Source: an uncultured Bacteroidota bacterium (GTDB taxonomy: Bacteria; Bacteroidota; Bacteroidia; Chitinophagales; Chitinophagaceae). From it: 64,000 nucleotides of DNA. This document shows, piece after piece, positions 20,579-29,450 of the stretch. The DNA lies in contig CAIUZK010000223.1 of the NCBI GenBank assembly GCA_903903635.1, forward strand, positions 1-64,000, written 5' to 3'. Every line of letters begins with the position of its first letter. Positions within the stretch are counted from its first letter, which is position 1. The notes under the pieces were generated by a model, which was given only the letters and a program-made list of their open reading frames with translations, did no database searches and was not told the DNA's origin. The translations under genes were made by a program, and so were the position numbers.

Positions 20579-21697
20579 TTATTTTTTTTGCACACCTGCA
20601 TTTATTGGTACGCCTGCTTTTGATACCATGCGGATCCTGTTATTTACAGGGTCGCAGATGTAGAGATTTCCTGCTGCATCCAGCATCAATCCTGCGGCGC
20701 TTAAAAAGGTAGCCTCTTTTGCCTCCTTACCATCTCCGCTATAGCTATTTACTCCTGTTCCTGCTATTGTACTTATTTTTCCTGTTGGCGAAACTTTACG
20801 CACACAATGATTATTGAAATCGGCTATAAAAACATTCCCTGCGCCATCCACTGCCAACCCGCTGGGACCCGATAATTCGGCATCGGTAGCAGGGCCCCCG
20901 TCACCATAAAATGCGCCTGTTCCGGGTTCGGAAGCATAACCATTCCCTGCAAAGGTGGAAATGATTCCTGAGGCATTCACTTTTCTAACCCGGTTATCGT
21001 CATAGTCTGCAATGTAGAGGTTGCCATCATTATCCCAGGCAAGCGCCCTTGGCTTTACCATACCGGCTGCGGTTGCAGGGCCTCCATCGCCGCTATAACC
21101 GGCAACAGCTTTACCAACTATTGTAGTAATGATTCCCGAAGGCGATATCTTTCTCACTGCGCTGTTATCCGTAAATAAAATATCGCCCATCGGATCAACC
21201 ATAATCCCCCATGGGCCGCTTCCAAGGCCAGCCCTTATAGCAATCGAATGATCTCCATCATAAACATCCGTGCCGGTTCCCGCTATAGTAGTTACAATTC
21301 CTGAAGTACTGATTTTACGAATCCGGCTATTCCCATAATCCGCAACATAAACATTACCAGCCTGATCGACCGCCACACCTGTAATTTCCGTAAATTCAGC
21401 AGCAGGTCCGAGGCCGCCATCCCCACCGAATCCTGTAATCACAGAGCCGGCAATTGTAGAAATAATGCCATTGCTGTTAATCTTCCTGACACAATAATTG
21501 TAATCATCAGCTATATACAGGTTGCCTGCCCTATCTGCTGCAATAGCCATTGGATAAAATATCTGGGCTACTGAAGCTAAATTACCATCACCTGCCCGGC
21601 CAATGGTTCCGGTTCCGGCAATCGTTGTAACAATTTGAGCCTGAAGTGTTTTAGTAAAACACGAAAACAATAAAATTAAAAATAATACGTTTTTCAA
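20579..21697 (-). CDS. NHL-repeat secreted protein (no obvious T9SS sorting domain)
   Basis: 372-aa ORF; signal peptide and about six NHL repeats (ISTIAGTGVNSYSGDGKEAKEATFLSAAGLMLDAAGNLYICDPVNNRIRMV). Confidence 0.88.
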   Translation of the reverse strand: MKNVLFLILLFSCFTKTLQAQIVTTIAGTGTIGRAGDGNLASVAQIFYPMAIAADRAGNLYIADDYNYCVRKINSNGIISTIAGSVITGFGGDGGLGPAAEFTEITGVAVDQAGNVYVADYGNSRIRKISTSGIVTTIAGTGTDVYDGDHSIAIRAGLGSGPWGIMVDPMGDILFTDNSAVRKISPSGIITTIVGKAVAGYSGDGGPATAAGMVKPRALAWDNDGNLYIADYDDNRVRKVNASGIISTFAGNGYASEPGTGAFYGDGGPATDAELSGPSGLAVDGAGNVFIADFNNHCVRKVSPTGKISTIAGTGVNSYSGDGKEAKEATFLSAAGLMLDAAGNLYICDPVNNRIRMVSKAGVPINAGVQKK

Positions 21698-21839
21698 AAT
21701 AACAATAATTAAGCAAAGGTAAGCATTGACTATAACAGAGCAATATTATGAATTTACCTGGATTGGCAACCTGTTGTAAAAGTTGGCGAATATAGCGATC
21801 CATAGAATAACTTTGCGCCAAGCAATACAGGCTGACTTA

Positions 21840-23525
21840 ATGAGCATGAAAATTATACTCGCGCAACAGAACTATCATATAGGCAATTTTGAAGCCAATA
21901 CGGCCAGGATTTTATCGGCTATTGCCGAGGCAAAGAAACAGGGAGGAGATCTTATTGTATTTTCAGAGCTGGCTGTGTGCGGCTACCCGCCGCGCGATTT
22001 CCTGGAATTTGATGATTTCGTGATAGAATCAACGACTGCTATTGACAAAATAAGGCAGGCTGCAGATACTATTGGCGTACTGGTTGGCGGCCCATCTGTT
22101 AACCCTGAAAAAGCAGGAAAAAACCTGTTCAACAGCGCCTATCTGTTGTATAATAATGAAATACAAGGCATTGCTCATAAAACACTGCTGCCCAACTACG
22201 ATATTTTTGACGAATACCGGTATTTCGAACCAGCCTTTGAATGGAATATCCTGGAATTCAAAGGTAAGAGGCTGGCGGTAACAATATGCGAAGACATATG
22301 GGATTTGGTAGATGACCCTATCTATCGCAAACACCCGATGGATGAACTCATAAAATTACGTCCGGATATAATGATCAATCTGAGTGCATCTCCCTTCGAT
22401 TATATTCATGCCGATGGCCGTAAAAGCACGGTAAAGAAAAATGTGCTGAAATATAAGCTACCTATGGTTTATTGCAATACCGTAGGTTCTCATACCGAAA
22501 TAGTTTTCGATGGCGGCTCTATGGTAATGAATGCCCAGGGCGACCTTGTAACCGAGATGCCTTATTTCAGTGAGGCCATTCAATCTGTAACCTGGGAAAA
22601 TGGAGATTTTTACGAAACGGTTGTTTGTAAATCAGGGGAAATGCCTATGGTGAAATTAACGCCCGAAAAATTCGAACCAGGTAAAAATACTTCAAAAATT
22701 CACCAGGCGCTCATACTTGGCATCCGCGATTATTTCACTAAAATGGGTTTCACTAAGGCCATTATAGCCTCATCCGGAGGCATTGATAGTGCAGTGGTAC
22801 TGGCGCTGGCCTGCGAGGCATTGGATGCCGGCAATGTTCATGCTTTGCTGCTACCTTCACAATTTTCAACCGATCACTCAGTTTCAGATGCCGTAAAACT
22901 GTCCGAAAATCTGGACTGCAAGTATGATATTATCCCTATTGCAGACGTTTTCGGTGCTTTCGAAAAATCGTTATCCCCTGTATTTAATGACCTGCCTTTT
23001 AATGTTGCCGAAGAGAACCTGCAGTCGCGAATTAGAGGGGCTATGGTAATGGCATTGTCCAATAAGTTTGGTTACATTCTGCTCAATACATCCAATAAAA
23101 GTGAACTCGCCACCGGTTATGGCACCCTTTATGGCGATATGGCCGGCGGCCTTGGCGTTATAGGAGATCTCTATAAACAACAGGTTTACGAATTAGCCCG
23201 GTTTATAAACCGGGAAAAGGAGATTATTCCCTGCAATATTATTACTAAACCACCAAGCGCCGAGCTGCGCCCTGGTCAGAAAGATAGCGACAGCCTGCCG
23301 GAGTATGATATCCTTGACCCGATTCTATACCAGTATATCGAACGCAGGCAAGGGCCAAAAGAATTAATAGAAATGGGTTATGAGCAGGCGCTGGTAACCC
23401 GCATCCTGAAAATGGTCAATTCAAATGAATATAAACGAAACCAGTTCTGCCCTATTATCCGGGTTTCACCTAAAGCTTTTGGCATAGGCCGCAGAATGCC
23501 AATAGTAGGAAAATACCTGACTTAA
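21840..23525 (+). CDS. nadE: Glutamine-dependent NAD+ synthetase
   Basis: ORF 21783-23525, likely start MSMKIILAQQNYHIGNFEANT at 21840; nitrilase domain plus synthetase domain with SSGGIDSAVVLALACEAL. Confidence 0.93.
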   Translation: MSMKIILAQQNYHIGNFEANTARILSAIAEAKKQGGDLIVFSELAVCGYPPRDFLEFDDFVIESTTAIDKIRQAADTIGVLVGGPSVNPEKAGKNLFNSAYLLYNNEIQGIAHKTLLPNYDIFDEYRYFEPAFEWNILEFKGKRLAVTICEDIWDLVDDPIYRKHPMDELIKLRPDIMINLSASPFDYIHADGRKSTVKKNVLKYKLPMVYCNTVGSHTEIVFDGGSMVMNAQGDLVTEMPYFSEAIQSVTWENGDFYETVVCKSGEMPMVKLTPEKFEPGKNTSKIHQALILGIRDYFTKMGFTKAIIASSGGIDSAVVLALACEALDAGNVHALLLPSQFSTDHSVSDAVKLSENLDCKYDIIPIADVFGAFEKSLSPVFNDLPFNVAEENLQSRIRGAMVMALSNKFGYILLNTSNKSELATGYGTLYGDMAGGLGVIGDLYKQQVYELARFINREKEIIPCNIITKPPSAELRPGQKDSDSLPEYDILDPILYQYIERRQGPKELIEMGYEQALVTRILKMVNSNEYKRNQFCPIIRVSPKAFGIGRRMPIVGKYLT

Positions 23526-23971
23526 ACAACATACTGGATAGGAGACAATAGTTTTTGTAACGCTACCGACATGGCCATTATTTTGCGAATGTTGTAGTCG
23601 AAACAAACCATCCCGGTTTTGGCATGTGCTATTTCTATTGTATTACCACCCCTTATGGTTGAGATCCGGTATAGCAGATCGAAGGAGTGATCTGTTATTT
23701 CGTCTGAATGAATTGCTACCGTAAGGGTATCGCCATAAAATGATTCTCCTTTGTAAGCAATCATTACATCGGCCATTATCAGGCTCACTCCTCCTATATA
23801 CAGTTCCGAGTATCCCCGGCTGCGCAAAAATTGCATCCTTGACTCATGTATAATGGAGAGAATTGAATCATTGCCAACATGGTCGGCATAGTTTAAATCG
23901 CCCACCCGCACAGGAATTGTGGCAATAAACAGTGGATTTTCATCAGGAAATTTTAACTTTACACGAGCCAT
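23522..23971 (-). CDS. Acyl-CoA thioesterase (4HBT-like hotdog fold)
   Basis: 149-aa ORF; VRVGDLNYADHVGNDSILSIIHESRMQFLRSRGYSE motif; stop overlaps end of nadE. Confidence 0.82.
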   Translation of the reverse strand: MARVKLKFPDENPLFIATIPVRVGDLNYADHVGNDSILSIIHESRMQFLRSRGYSELYIGGVSLIMADVMIAYKGESFYGDTLTVAIHSDEITDHSFDLLYRISTIRGGNTIEIAHAKTGMVCFDYNIRKIMAMSVALQKLLSPIQYVV

Positions 23972-24032
23972 TTTTTTATTCGAAAGTAAAAAGTATACTG
24001 TCTTAATGCAAATAAAAAAGTAAACGTTTATT

Positions 24033-24644
24033 ATGAAGATAATTTGTGTAGGGCGAAATTACGCTGATCATGCCAAAGAATTAAAAAATGATGTGCCCAA
24101 AGAGCCGGTAATTTTCATGAAGCCAAAGGGCGCAGTATTGCTTCCATGGAAGCCATTGTATTATCCCGAGTTTACCGACGACTTACAGTACGAGTGCGAG
24201 ATGGTCGTAAAGATCTGTAAGAACGGCAAATACATACAGGAGAAATTTGCCAATAAGTATTATAACGAGGTAACACTAGGCATAGATTTTACAGCCCGCG
24301 ACCTGCAACGGGAACAGCAAAATAAAGGCCTTCCCTGGGAAATAGCCAAGGCATTTGATGGCTCAGCTGCTGTTGGCAATTTCGTTCCTATTACAGTGGA
24401 AACCAACGTGCACAATATTGCTTTCCAACTAAGAAAGAATGGCGAAACTGTTCAGGATGGTCATACCCGCAATATGATTTTTACTGTTGACAAAATCATT
24501 GCCTATGTCTCCAAATTTTTCACTATTAATATTGGCGACCTCATATTTACAGGCACACCGGCAGGTGTAGGCCCCGTTGCGCCCGGCGACAAACTGGAAG
24601 GTGTAATGCAGGGAAACATGGTTCTTGAAGTTGAGATCAAATAA
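24033..24644 (+). CDS. Fumarylacetoacetate hydrolase family protein
   Basis: 203-aa ORF; KIICVGRNYADHAKEL, EPVIFMKPKGAV, DLIFTGTPAGVGPVAPGDKLEG. Confidence 0.9.
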   Translation: MKIICVGRNYADHAKELKNDVPKEPVIFMKPKGAVLLPWKPLYYPEFTDDLQYECEMVVKICKNGKYIQEKFANKYYNEVTLGIDFTARDLQREQQNKGLPWEIAKAFDGSAAVGNFVPITVETNVHNIAFQLRKNGETVQDGHTRNMIFTVDKIIAYVSKFFTINIGDLIFTGTPAGVGPVAPGDKLEGVMQGNMVLEVEIK

Positions 24645-24692
24645 TAACCTGTACGTTCAGGATAACAATAGCTATTTCCAAAAAGACACTTA

Positions 24693-25364
24693 ATGGAAGT
24701 AAACATAGAAACCAGTTGGAAACAGGAACTCAGAGAGGAATTTGACAAGCCTTATTTTGGGAATATTGTCAGTTTTTTAAAGGAAGAAAAGAAAGTCGGC
24801 AAGATTATTTATCCGCCGGGCAAACTGATTTTCAATGCGTTTGATTGTACTCCCTTCAGCAAGGTCAAAGTCGTAATTATTGGCCAGGATCCGTACCATG
24901 GCAACGGACAGGCGCATGGTTTGTCGTTTTCGGTTCCGGCAGGCATTCCGCCACCGCCATCACTGGTCAACATTTTTAAAGAGTTGAATAATGATCTGAA
25001 AATACCAATTGCTGCTACCGGCAACCTGGAACCCTGGGCAAGACAGGGCGTTTTATTACTCAATGCCTCATTAACCGTTGAGGCCAATACGCCCAATTCT
25101 CATAGCCAGATTGGCTGGCATACTTTTACCGATGAAGTGATCCGGCATATCTCCGACCATAAAGAACATGTGGTTTTTATGCTGTGGGGGAAATTTGCAC
25201 AAAACAAGAAAGCCCTGATTGATGCGACAAAACATAAAATTTTAAAAGCAGCACACCCCTCCCCTTTTTCGGCTTATAGTGGGTTCTTTGGTTGCGGCCA
25301 TTTTAGCAAAACAAATAACTGGTTAACCGAACATGGAGAAAAACCTATTGACTGGAATTTATGA
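24693..25364 (+). CDS. ung: Uracil-DNA glycosylase
   Basis: 223-aa [25 protein letters not shown] and [23 protein letters not shown] motifs. Confidence 0.96.
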   Translation: MEVNIETSWKQELREEFDKPYFGNIVSFLKEEKKVGKIIYPPGKLIFNAFDCTPFSKVKVVIIGQDPYHGNGQAHGLSFSVPAGIPPPPSLVNIFKELNNDLKIPIAATGNLEPWARQGVLLLNASLTVEANTPNSHSQIGWHTFTDEVIRHISDHKEHVVFMLWGKFAQNKKALIDATKHKILKAAHPSPFSAYSGFFGCGHFSKTNNWLTEHGEKPIDWNL

Positions 25365-25491
25365 GTCTTCACCATGGGATCATCAGCAGCAAATACACAC
25401 TCATAAAATACTTAATATTTCGGTAAAAATGAAATTTATGGAACAAACGATTTACACTTACTTTTGGGGATTATCCACTATCTCTGACTAA

Positions 25492-26250
25492 ATGAAAATA
25501 TTAAGAAAAATATCCGGGGCTGTTTTCATGGTTTATGCACTGTTGATGTTTGTGCTTACCATGCTGGTAGTTCTTATTCCCATCTGGCTGATCACCTTTT
25601 TTCCCGAACCACGAAAATCGTCAATGATACATCCGATATTCAGGCTATGGATGGGCGTATATATGCCGCTGATTTTTTGTCCTGTTTTTCGCAAGGGCAA
25701 AAATAAATTCAAAAAAGGCGAGCAGTATGTGGTCATCCTCAACCACAACTCCATGATGGATATTCCTGTTTCTTCACCCTGGATTCCCGGTCCGAATAAA
25801 ACGCTGGCTAAAGTAGAAATGGCCAAAACACCGCTGTTTGGCATTATTTATCGTGCGGGTTCTATTTTGGTAGACAGAAAACAGGAAAACAGCCGACGTG
25901 AAAGCTTTGCAAAAATGCAGGAAACTCTGGAGATGGGCATTCATCTCTGCCTCTACCCTGAAGGCACCAGGAATAAGACCGATCAACCTATGCAGCCTTT
26001 TTTCGACGGCGCTTTTATTACAGCCATTAAGACCCAGAAACCTGTTATGCCGGGTGTTATGTTTAATACCGGGATAATATTACCGCACAAAAATATTCTT
26101 TACGCACGTCCTAAACCTGTTCATATTCATTTTCTGGATCCTATCCCTACTACGGGATTAACACTAAATGATGTGGCTGGTTTAAAACAAAAGGCTTTCG
26201 AAGTAATGGAAAAACACTTTTTATCCGGACCATACAATTACCAGAGATGA
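25492..26250 (+). CDS. 1-acyl-sn-glycerol-3-phosphate acyltransferase (PlsC family)
   Basis: 252-aa ORF; LNHNSMMDIPV (related to the HX4D box), LYPEGTRNKTDQPMQPFFDGAF. Confidence 0.85.
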   Translation: MKILRKISGAVFMVYALLMFVLTMLVVLIPIWLITFFPEPRKSSMIHPIFRLWMGVYMPLIFCPVFRKGKNKFKKGEQYVVILNHNSMMDIPVSSPWIPGPNKTLAKVEMAKTPLFGIIYRAGSILVDRKQENSRRESFAKMQETLEMGIHLCLYPEGTRNKTDQPMQPFFDGAFITAIKTQKPVMPGVMFNTGIILPHKNILYARPKPVHIHFLDPIPTTGLTLNDVAGLKQKAFEVMEKHFLSGPYNYQR

Positions 26251-27020
26251 CATTCAGTATTATAGGCACCGGCAACATAGCCTGGTTTCTTAGCAACAGC
26301 CTGGTTTCAGCCCGGCATCATTGTACAGGCATATATGGCCGCGACCTTGAATCAGCCCGGATACTGGCCTCCCATTTGCTGGTTGACAAATATGGCCTGA
26401 TCAGTGAAATTGAAGATGGGAATGCAGATGTTTGTTTCCTGGCAGTTTCCGATAAAGGCATCAGTGAGGTAGCCGCGCAAATCCGCTTTCATCATACTGT
26501 ACTCGTACATACGGCAGGAGCTGTTTCTATAGACGAAATAAAACCCTGCGCCCCTGATATTGCTATACTATGGCCTGTTTTTTCGATATTAAAGAATAAC
26601 CCTCCCGGACACAGGGACATTCCTTGTGCATGGGAAGCAGCCACCCCTAAAAGCAAACGGATTGTACTGGAAATGGGGCATGCTTTATCCGACGTCCTTT
26701 TTGAAGCCGCTTTCGAACAAAGAAAATGGCTGCACCTCTCGGCAGTAATAGGGAATAATTTCATTAATCACTTACTGACCATATGCGAACATATATGTGT
26801 GGAGAACAAAATTCCCTTTTCCATGTTAATGCCTATAATTGAGCAAACTTTCGAGCGCATAAAGCACGCATCGCCATCCAGGCTGCAAACAGGCCCAGCC
26901 GTAAGAAACGACCAGGCCACCCTGAAATCACAGGAAAAACTGCTGGAAAAACACCCTGAATGGCAGCATATATATAAAGTAATTACCGATTCTATCCAGT
27001 CTGAACATCCGAATAAATAG
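26247..27020 (+). CDS. Rossmann-fold/DUF2520 protein
   Basis: 257-aa ORF; FSIIGTGNIAWFLSNSL nucleotide-binding motif and DUF2520-like C-terminus; overlaps upstream gene by 4 nt. Confidence 0.82.
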   Translation: MTFSIIGTGNIAWFLSNSLVSARHHCTGIYGRDLESARILASHLLVDKYGLISEIEDGNADVCFLAVSDKGISEVAAQIRFHHTVLVHTAGAVSIDEIKPCAPDIAILWPVFSILKNNPPGHRDIPCAWEAATPKSKRIVLEMGHALSDVLFEAAFEQRKWLHLSAVIGNNFINHLLTICEHICVENKIPFSMLMPIIEQTFERIKHASPSRLQTGPAVRNDQATLKSQEKLLEKHPEWQHIYKVITDSIQSEHPNK

Positions 27021-27112
27021 CTTTTTTTCAAAAAAATACCCTTATAACCGTTCCCTATTCATTGTTCACCTTTGAAACATTACCTTTGCCGCAAATTCTG
27101 CCTTAATAATTC

Positions 27113-27448
27113 ATGTACACAATAAAATTCAATTTTGAACAAAAAGGGTTATCACCGGTAACAATCGACAATGTTGCTCCCGGACAGAGTATCCTTGAAG
27201 TTGCTTTAGAAAACAATATCGATTTACATCACAATTGTGGAATGGTGTGTGCATGCAGTACCTGCCACCTTTATGTAGAGAATGGCGAACACCTGTTACC
27301 TGAATTAAGCGACCACGAAGAGGATTTTATTGACCGCGCCATAAGCCCCAGGATCAACTCCAGGTTAGGCTGCCAATGCTACCTCGACGAGGGAGAAGGA
27401 ACCATAGAGGTTACCCTGCCCGACCAGACTCAGTTTCTGGGGGAATAA
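27113..27448 (+). CDS. 2Fe-2S ferredoxin
   Basis: 111-aa ORF; HNCGMVCACSTCHLYVENG ... RLGCQC adrenodoxin/Isc-type cluster ligands. Confidence 0.93.
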   Translation: MYTIKFNFEQKGLSPVTIDNVAPGQSILEVALENNIDLHHNCGMVCACSTCHLYVENGEHLLPELSDHEEDFIDRAISPRINSRLGCQCYLDEGEGTIEVTLPDQTQFLGE

Positions 27449-27487
27449 AAAATCCGTATTCAAGTAAATAAGTCAAATTAAGAATCT

Positions 27488-27730
27488 ATGTCGTCCCATT
27501 ACGAACCACCGATAAACTGGAGAGATCACGAAGATATTGCTATGAAACTTTACGAGCGTTTTGGTGATGATTTTGGTGAAAGTAAAATATACCGCATCCG
27601 GTTTACCGAGCTTATAGAGTGGGTGCTGGAGATACCAAATTTTGAGGGAAAACGCGAAGATTGCAACGAGGGCCACCTTGAAATGATTCAGTCAGGTTGG
27701 GTATACGAATGGCGCGATAACCAAGGCTAA
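27488..27730 (+). CDS. iscX: Fe-S assembly protein IscX
   Basis: 80-aa ORF; INWRDHEDIAMKLYERFGDDFGESKIYRIRFTELIEWVLEIPNFEG. Confidence 0.9.
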   Translation: MSSHYEPPINWRDHEDIAMKLYERFGDDFGESKIYRIRFTELIEWVLEIPNFEGKREDCNEGHLEMIQSGWVYEWRDNQG

Positions 27731-27876
27731 AATACATACCAGATCCCACCATTTTTCAGGATTCCTTTGGGGCTCTGCCGTTCTGCCTTGTTACACTGAT
27801 TATTGTACCTGCTGCTCTTAGCAATCTGAGAATTTGTTTGCATATTTGCATATTATTCATCTTCATACTGTTTGCA

Positions 27877-28383
27877 ATGGAACTTCTCGAATTATTTGGA
27901 CAAATAAACACTTTTGTGTTCGATGTAGATGGTGTGCTCACTGATGGCAGCCTGTTTCTAACAGAAGAAGGCAAAATGCTGCGCACAATGAACATTAAGG
28001 ATGGTTACGCCTTGCAACAGGCCGTAAAGGCAGATTATAATGTTTGGATAATTACCGGCGGCAAATCTGAGCCTGTTCGTTTAAGATTAAATAAACTGGG
28101 AATTAATGAAGTACACCTGGGAATTGAAAACAAAGCTGAATTCCTACGGGATATAATGAACGCATACGATATTGGTCGGGACACAGTACTTTATATGGGT
28201 GATGATATACCGGATCATAAAGCAATGCAGCATTGTGCCCTGCCATGCTGCCCTGCCGATGCCGTAACAGATATAAAAGATATCAGTAAATATATTTCTC
28301 CCTATTCCGGAGGAAAGGGTTGTGTCAGGGATGTAATAGAAAAAGTAATAAAATTACAAGGGAAATGGAAAAAAGAATTGTGA
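27877..28383 (+). CDS. KdsC-type HAD phosphatase (3-deoxy-D-manno-octulosonate 8-phosphate phosphatase-like)
   Basis: ORF 27838-28383, likely start MELLELFGQINTFVFDVDGVLTDGSLFL at 27877; VWIITGGKSEPV, YMGDDIPDHKAM. Confidence 0.88.
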   Translation: MELLELFGQINTFVFDVDGVLTDGSLFLTEEGKMLRTMNIKDGYALQQAVKADYNVWIITGGKSEPVRLRLNKLGINEVHLGIENKAEFLRDIMNAYDIGRDTVLYMGDDIPDHKAMQHCALPCCPADAVTDIKDISKYISPYSGGKGCVRDVIEKVIKLQGKWKKEL

Positions 28384-28386
28384 TCC

Positions 28387-28581
28387 TTAGGAACGTTGAT
28401 GAAATAAGTTCCACCATATTGCGAAGTTATATTTCTTTTATTAACTGCCATAGCTTTAGCGAAGGCATGTTTTGTGAGGCGTAAAATCTGCGAATAATGA
28501 ATTATTTTAAGACTTTTACAACGAAATAAAAATGGAATAGAACAAGTAAGATGGTGGGAGTTATTTCGTCATCGTTCCTTA
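28387..28581. repeat. MITE-like element copy 2 (one internal 32-bp unit)
   Basis: Left end 28387-28417 TTAGGAACGTTGATGAAATAAGTTCCACCAT; right end 28551-28581, reverse complement TAAGGAACGATGACGAAATAACTCCCACCAT (26/31 identical). Confidence 0.85.
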
Positions 28582-28866
28582 CTCTATATCACAATTCATT
28601 GTCCAGTATTCAACCTCCAGAGTGTCATTCCTGAAAAACATTGTATCCACCTTAGTGTTCACTCTTTGATAAAATCTCACCTGAGCATCAGTAAAACCAC
28701 ATTTCGTACCATAAATATAAATATAGTGCGCCTTATTTAAGGCAGGTATATTAGACACAACAGAGTCATTACTTGCACAGTTATAGCAGTTAACCGGTGC
28801 GGATTTTTTTGTACACGAATTCGCAAATAATAAAACAACCAAAGTTGATATAAACAGACGTGTCAT
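28579..28866 (-). CDS. Small lipoprotein with CxxC motif
   Basis: 95-aa ORF; lipobox FANSCTKK, NCYNCASNDSVV; paralogous to 28938-29216. Confidence 0.65.
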   Translation of the reverse strand: MTRLFISTLVVLLFANSCTKKSAPVNCYNCASNDSVVSNIPALNKAHYIYIYGTKCGFTDAQVRFYQRVNTKVDTMFFRNDTLEVEYWTMNCDIE

Positions 28867-28937
28867 GATATTATATTAACAATACAAACATAAAATAATT
28901 CCTCTACTGAAATTTCCGGATTAATCCAACGTTATCA

Positions 28938-29216
28938 TTAAAACTGAGGACATCTCCATTCAGTATAACCATGCGCAAAGCTATCTGTACGATAATAAAA
29001 ACTATCTACGTAAACATGTGTTTTTAACCAGAAATCAACCCACCCCTGAGACCTGTCACACATAGTGTCAACAACTCCGGAGGGAACAATTTTGTAGTAG
29101 GGAGTTACCATTGAGTCATACTGAGTGCATGCATAGCAATTACCTGCTACAGTTTTCTTTTTACAGGCTGTAAATATCAGGATAAATGCTGCAACTAACA
29201 TGAATGTATACTTCAT
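28938..29216 (-). CDS. Small lipoprotein with CxxC motif
   Basis: 92-aa ORF; lipobox IFTACKKK, NCYACTQYDSMV. Confidence 0.65.
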   Translation of the reverse strand: MKYTFMLVAAFILIFTACKKKTVAGNCYACTQYDSMVTPYYKIVPSGVVDTMCDRSQGWVDFWLKTHVYVDSFYYRTDSFAHGYTEWRCPQF

Positions 29217-29450
29217 ATGCGTATGTTTTTTTCAGAATTTTTATGGCTGGAATTATATTGCGGGTAAAGTTACAAAAATATTTCTCTATGAAAACTCATT
29301 ATTTTAAAAAGTTAACAAAAAAATACCCGATTATAAAATATGCAAAAATATCAATTTGTAATAAAGGGTACAACTTGTGTTATTTTCAAAAATCAGGTAG
29401 CGTGAACAGGTTATTCACCCTACCTGATAGTTTATCGGTTTGTCATCGAA

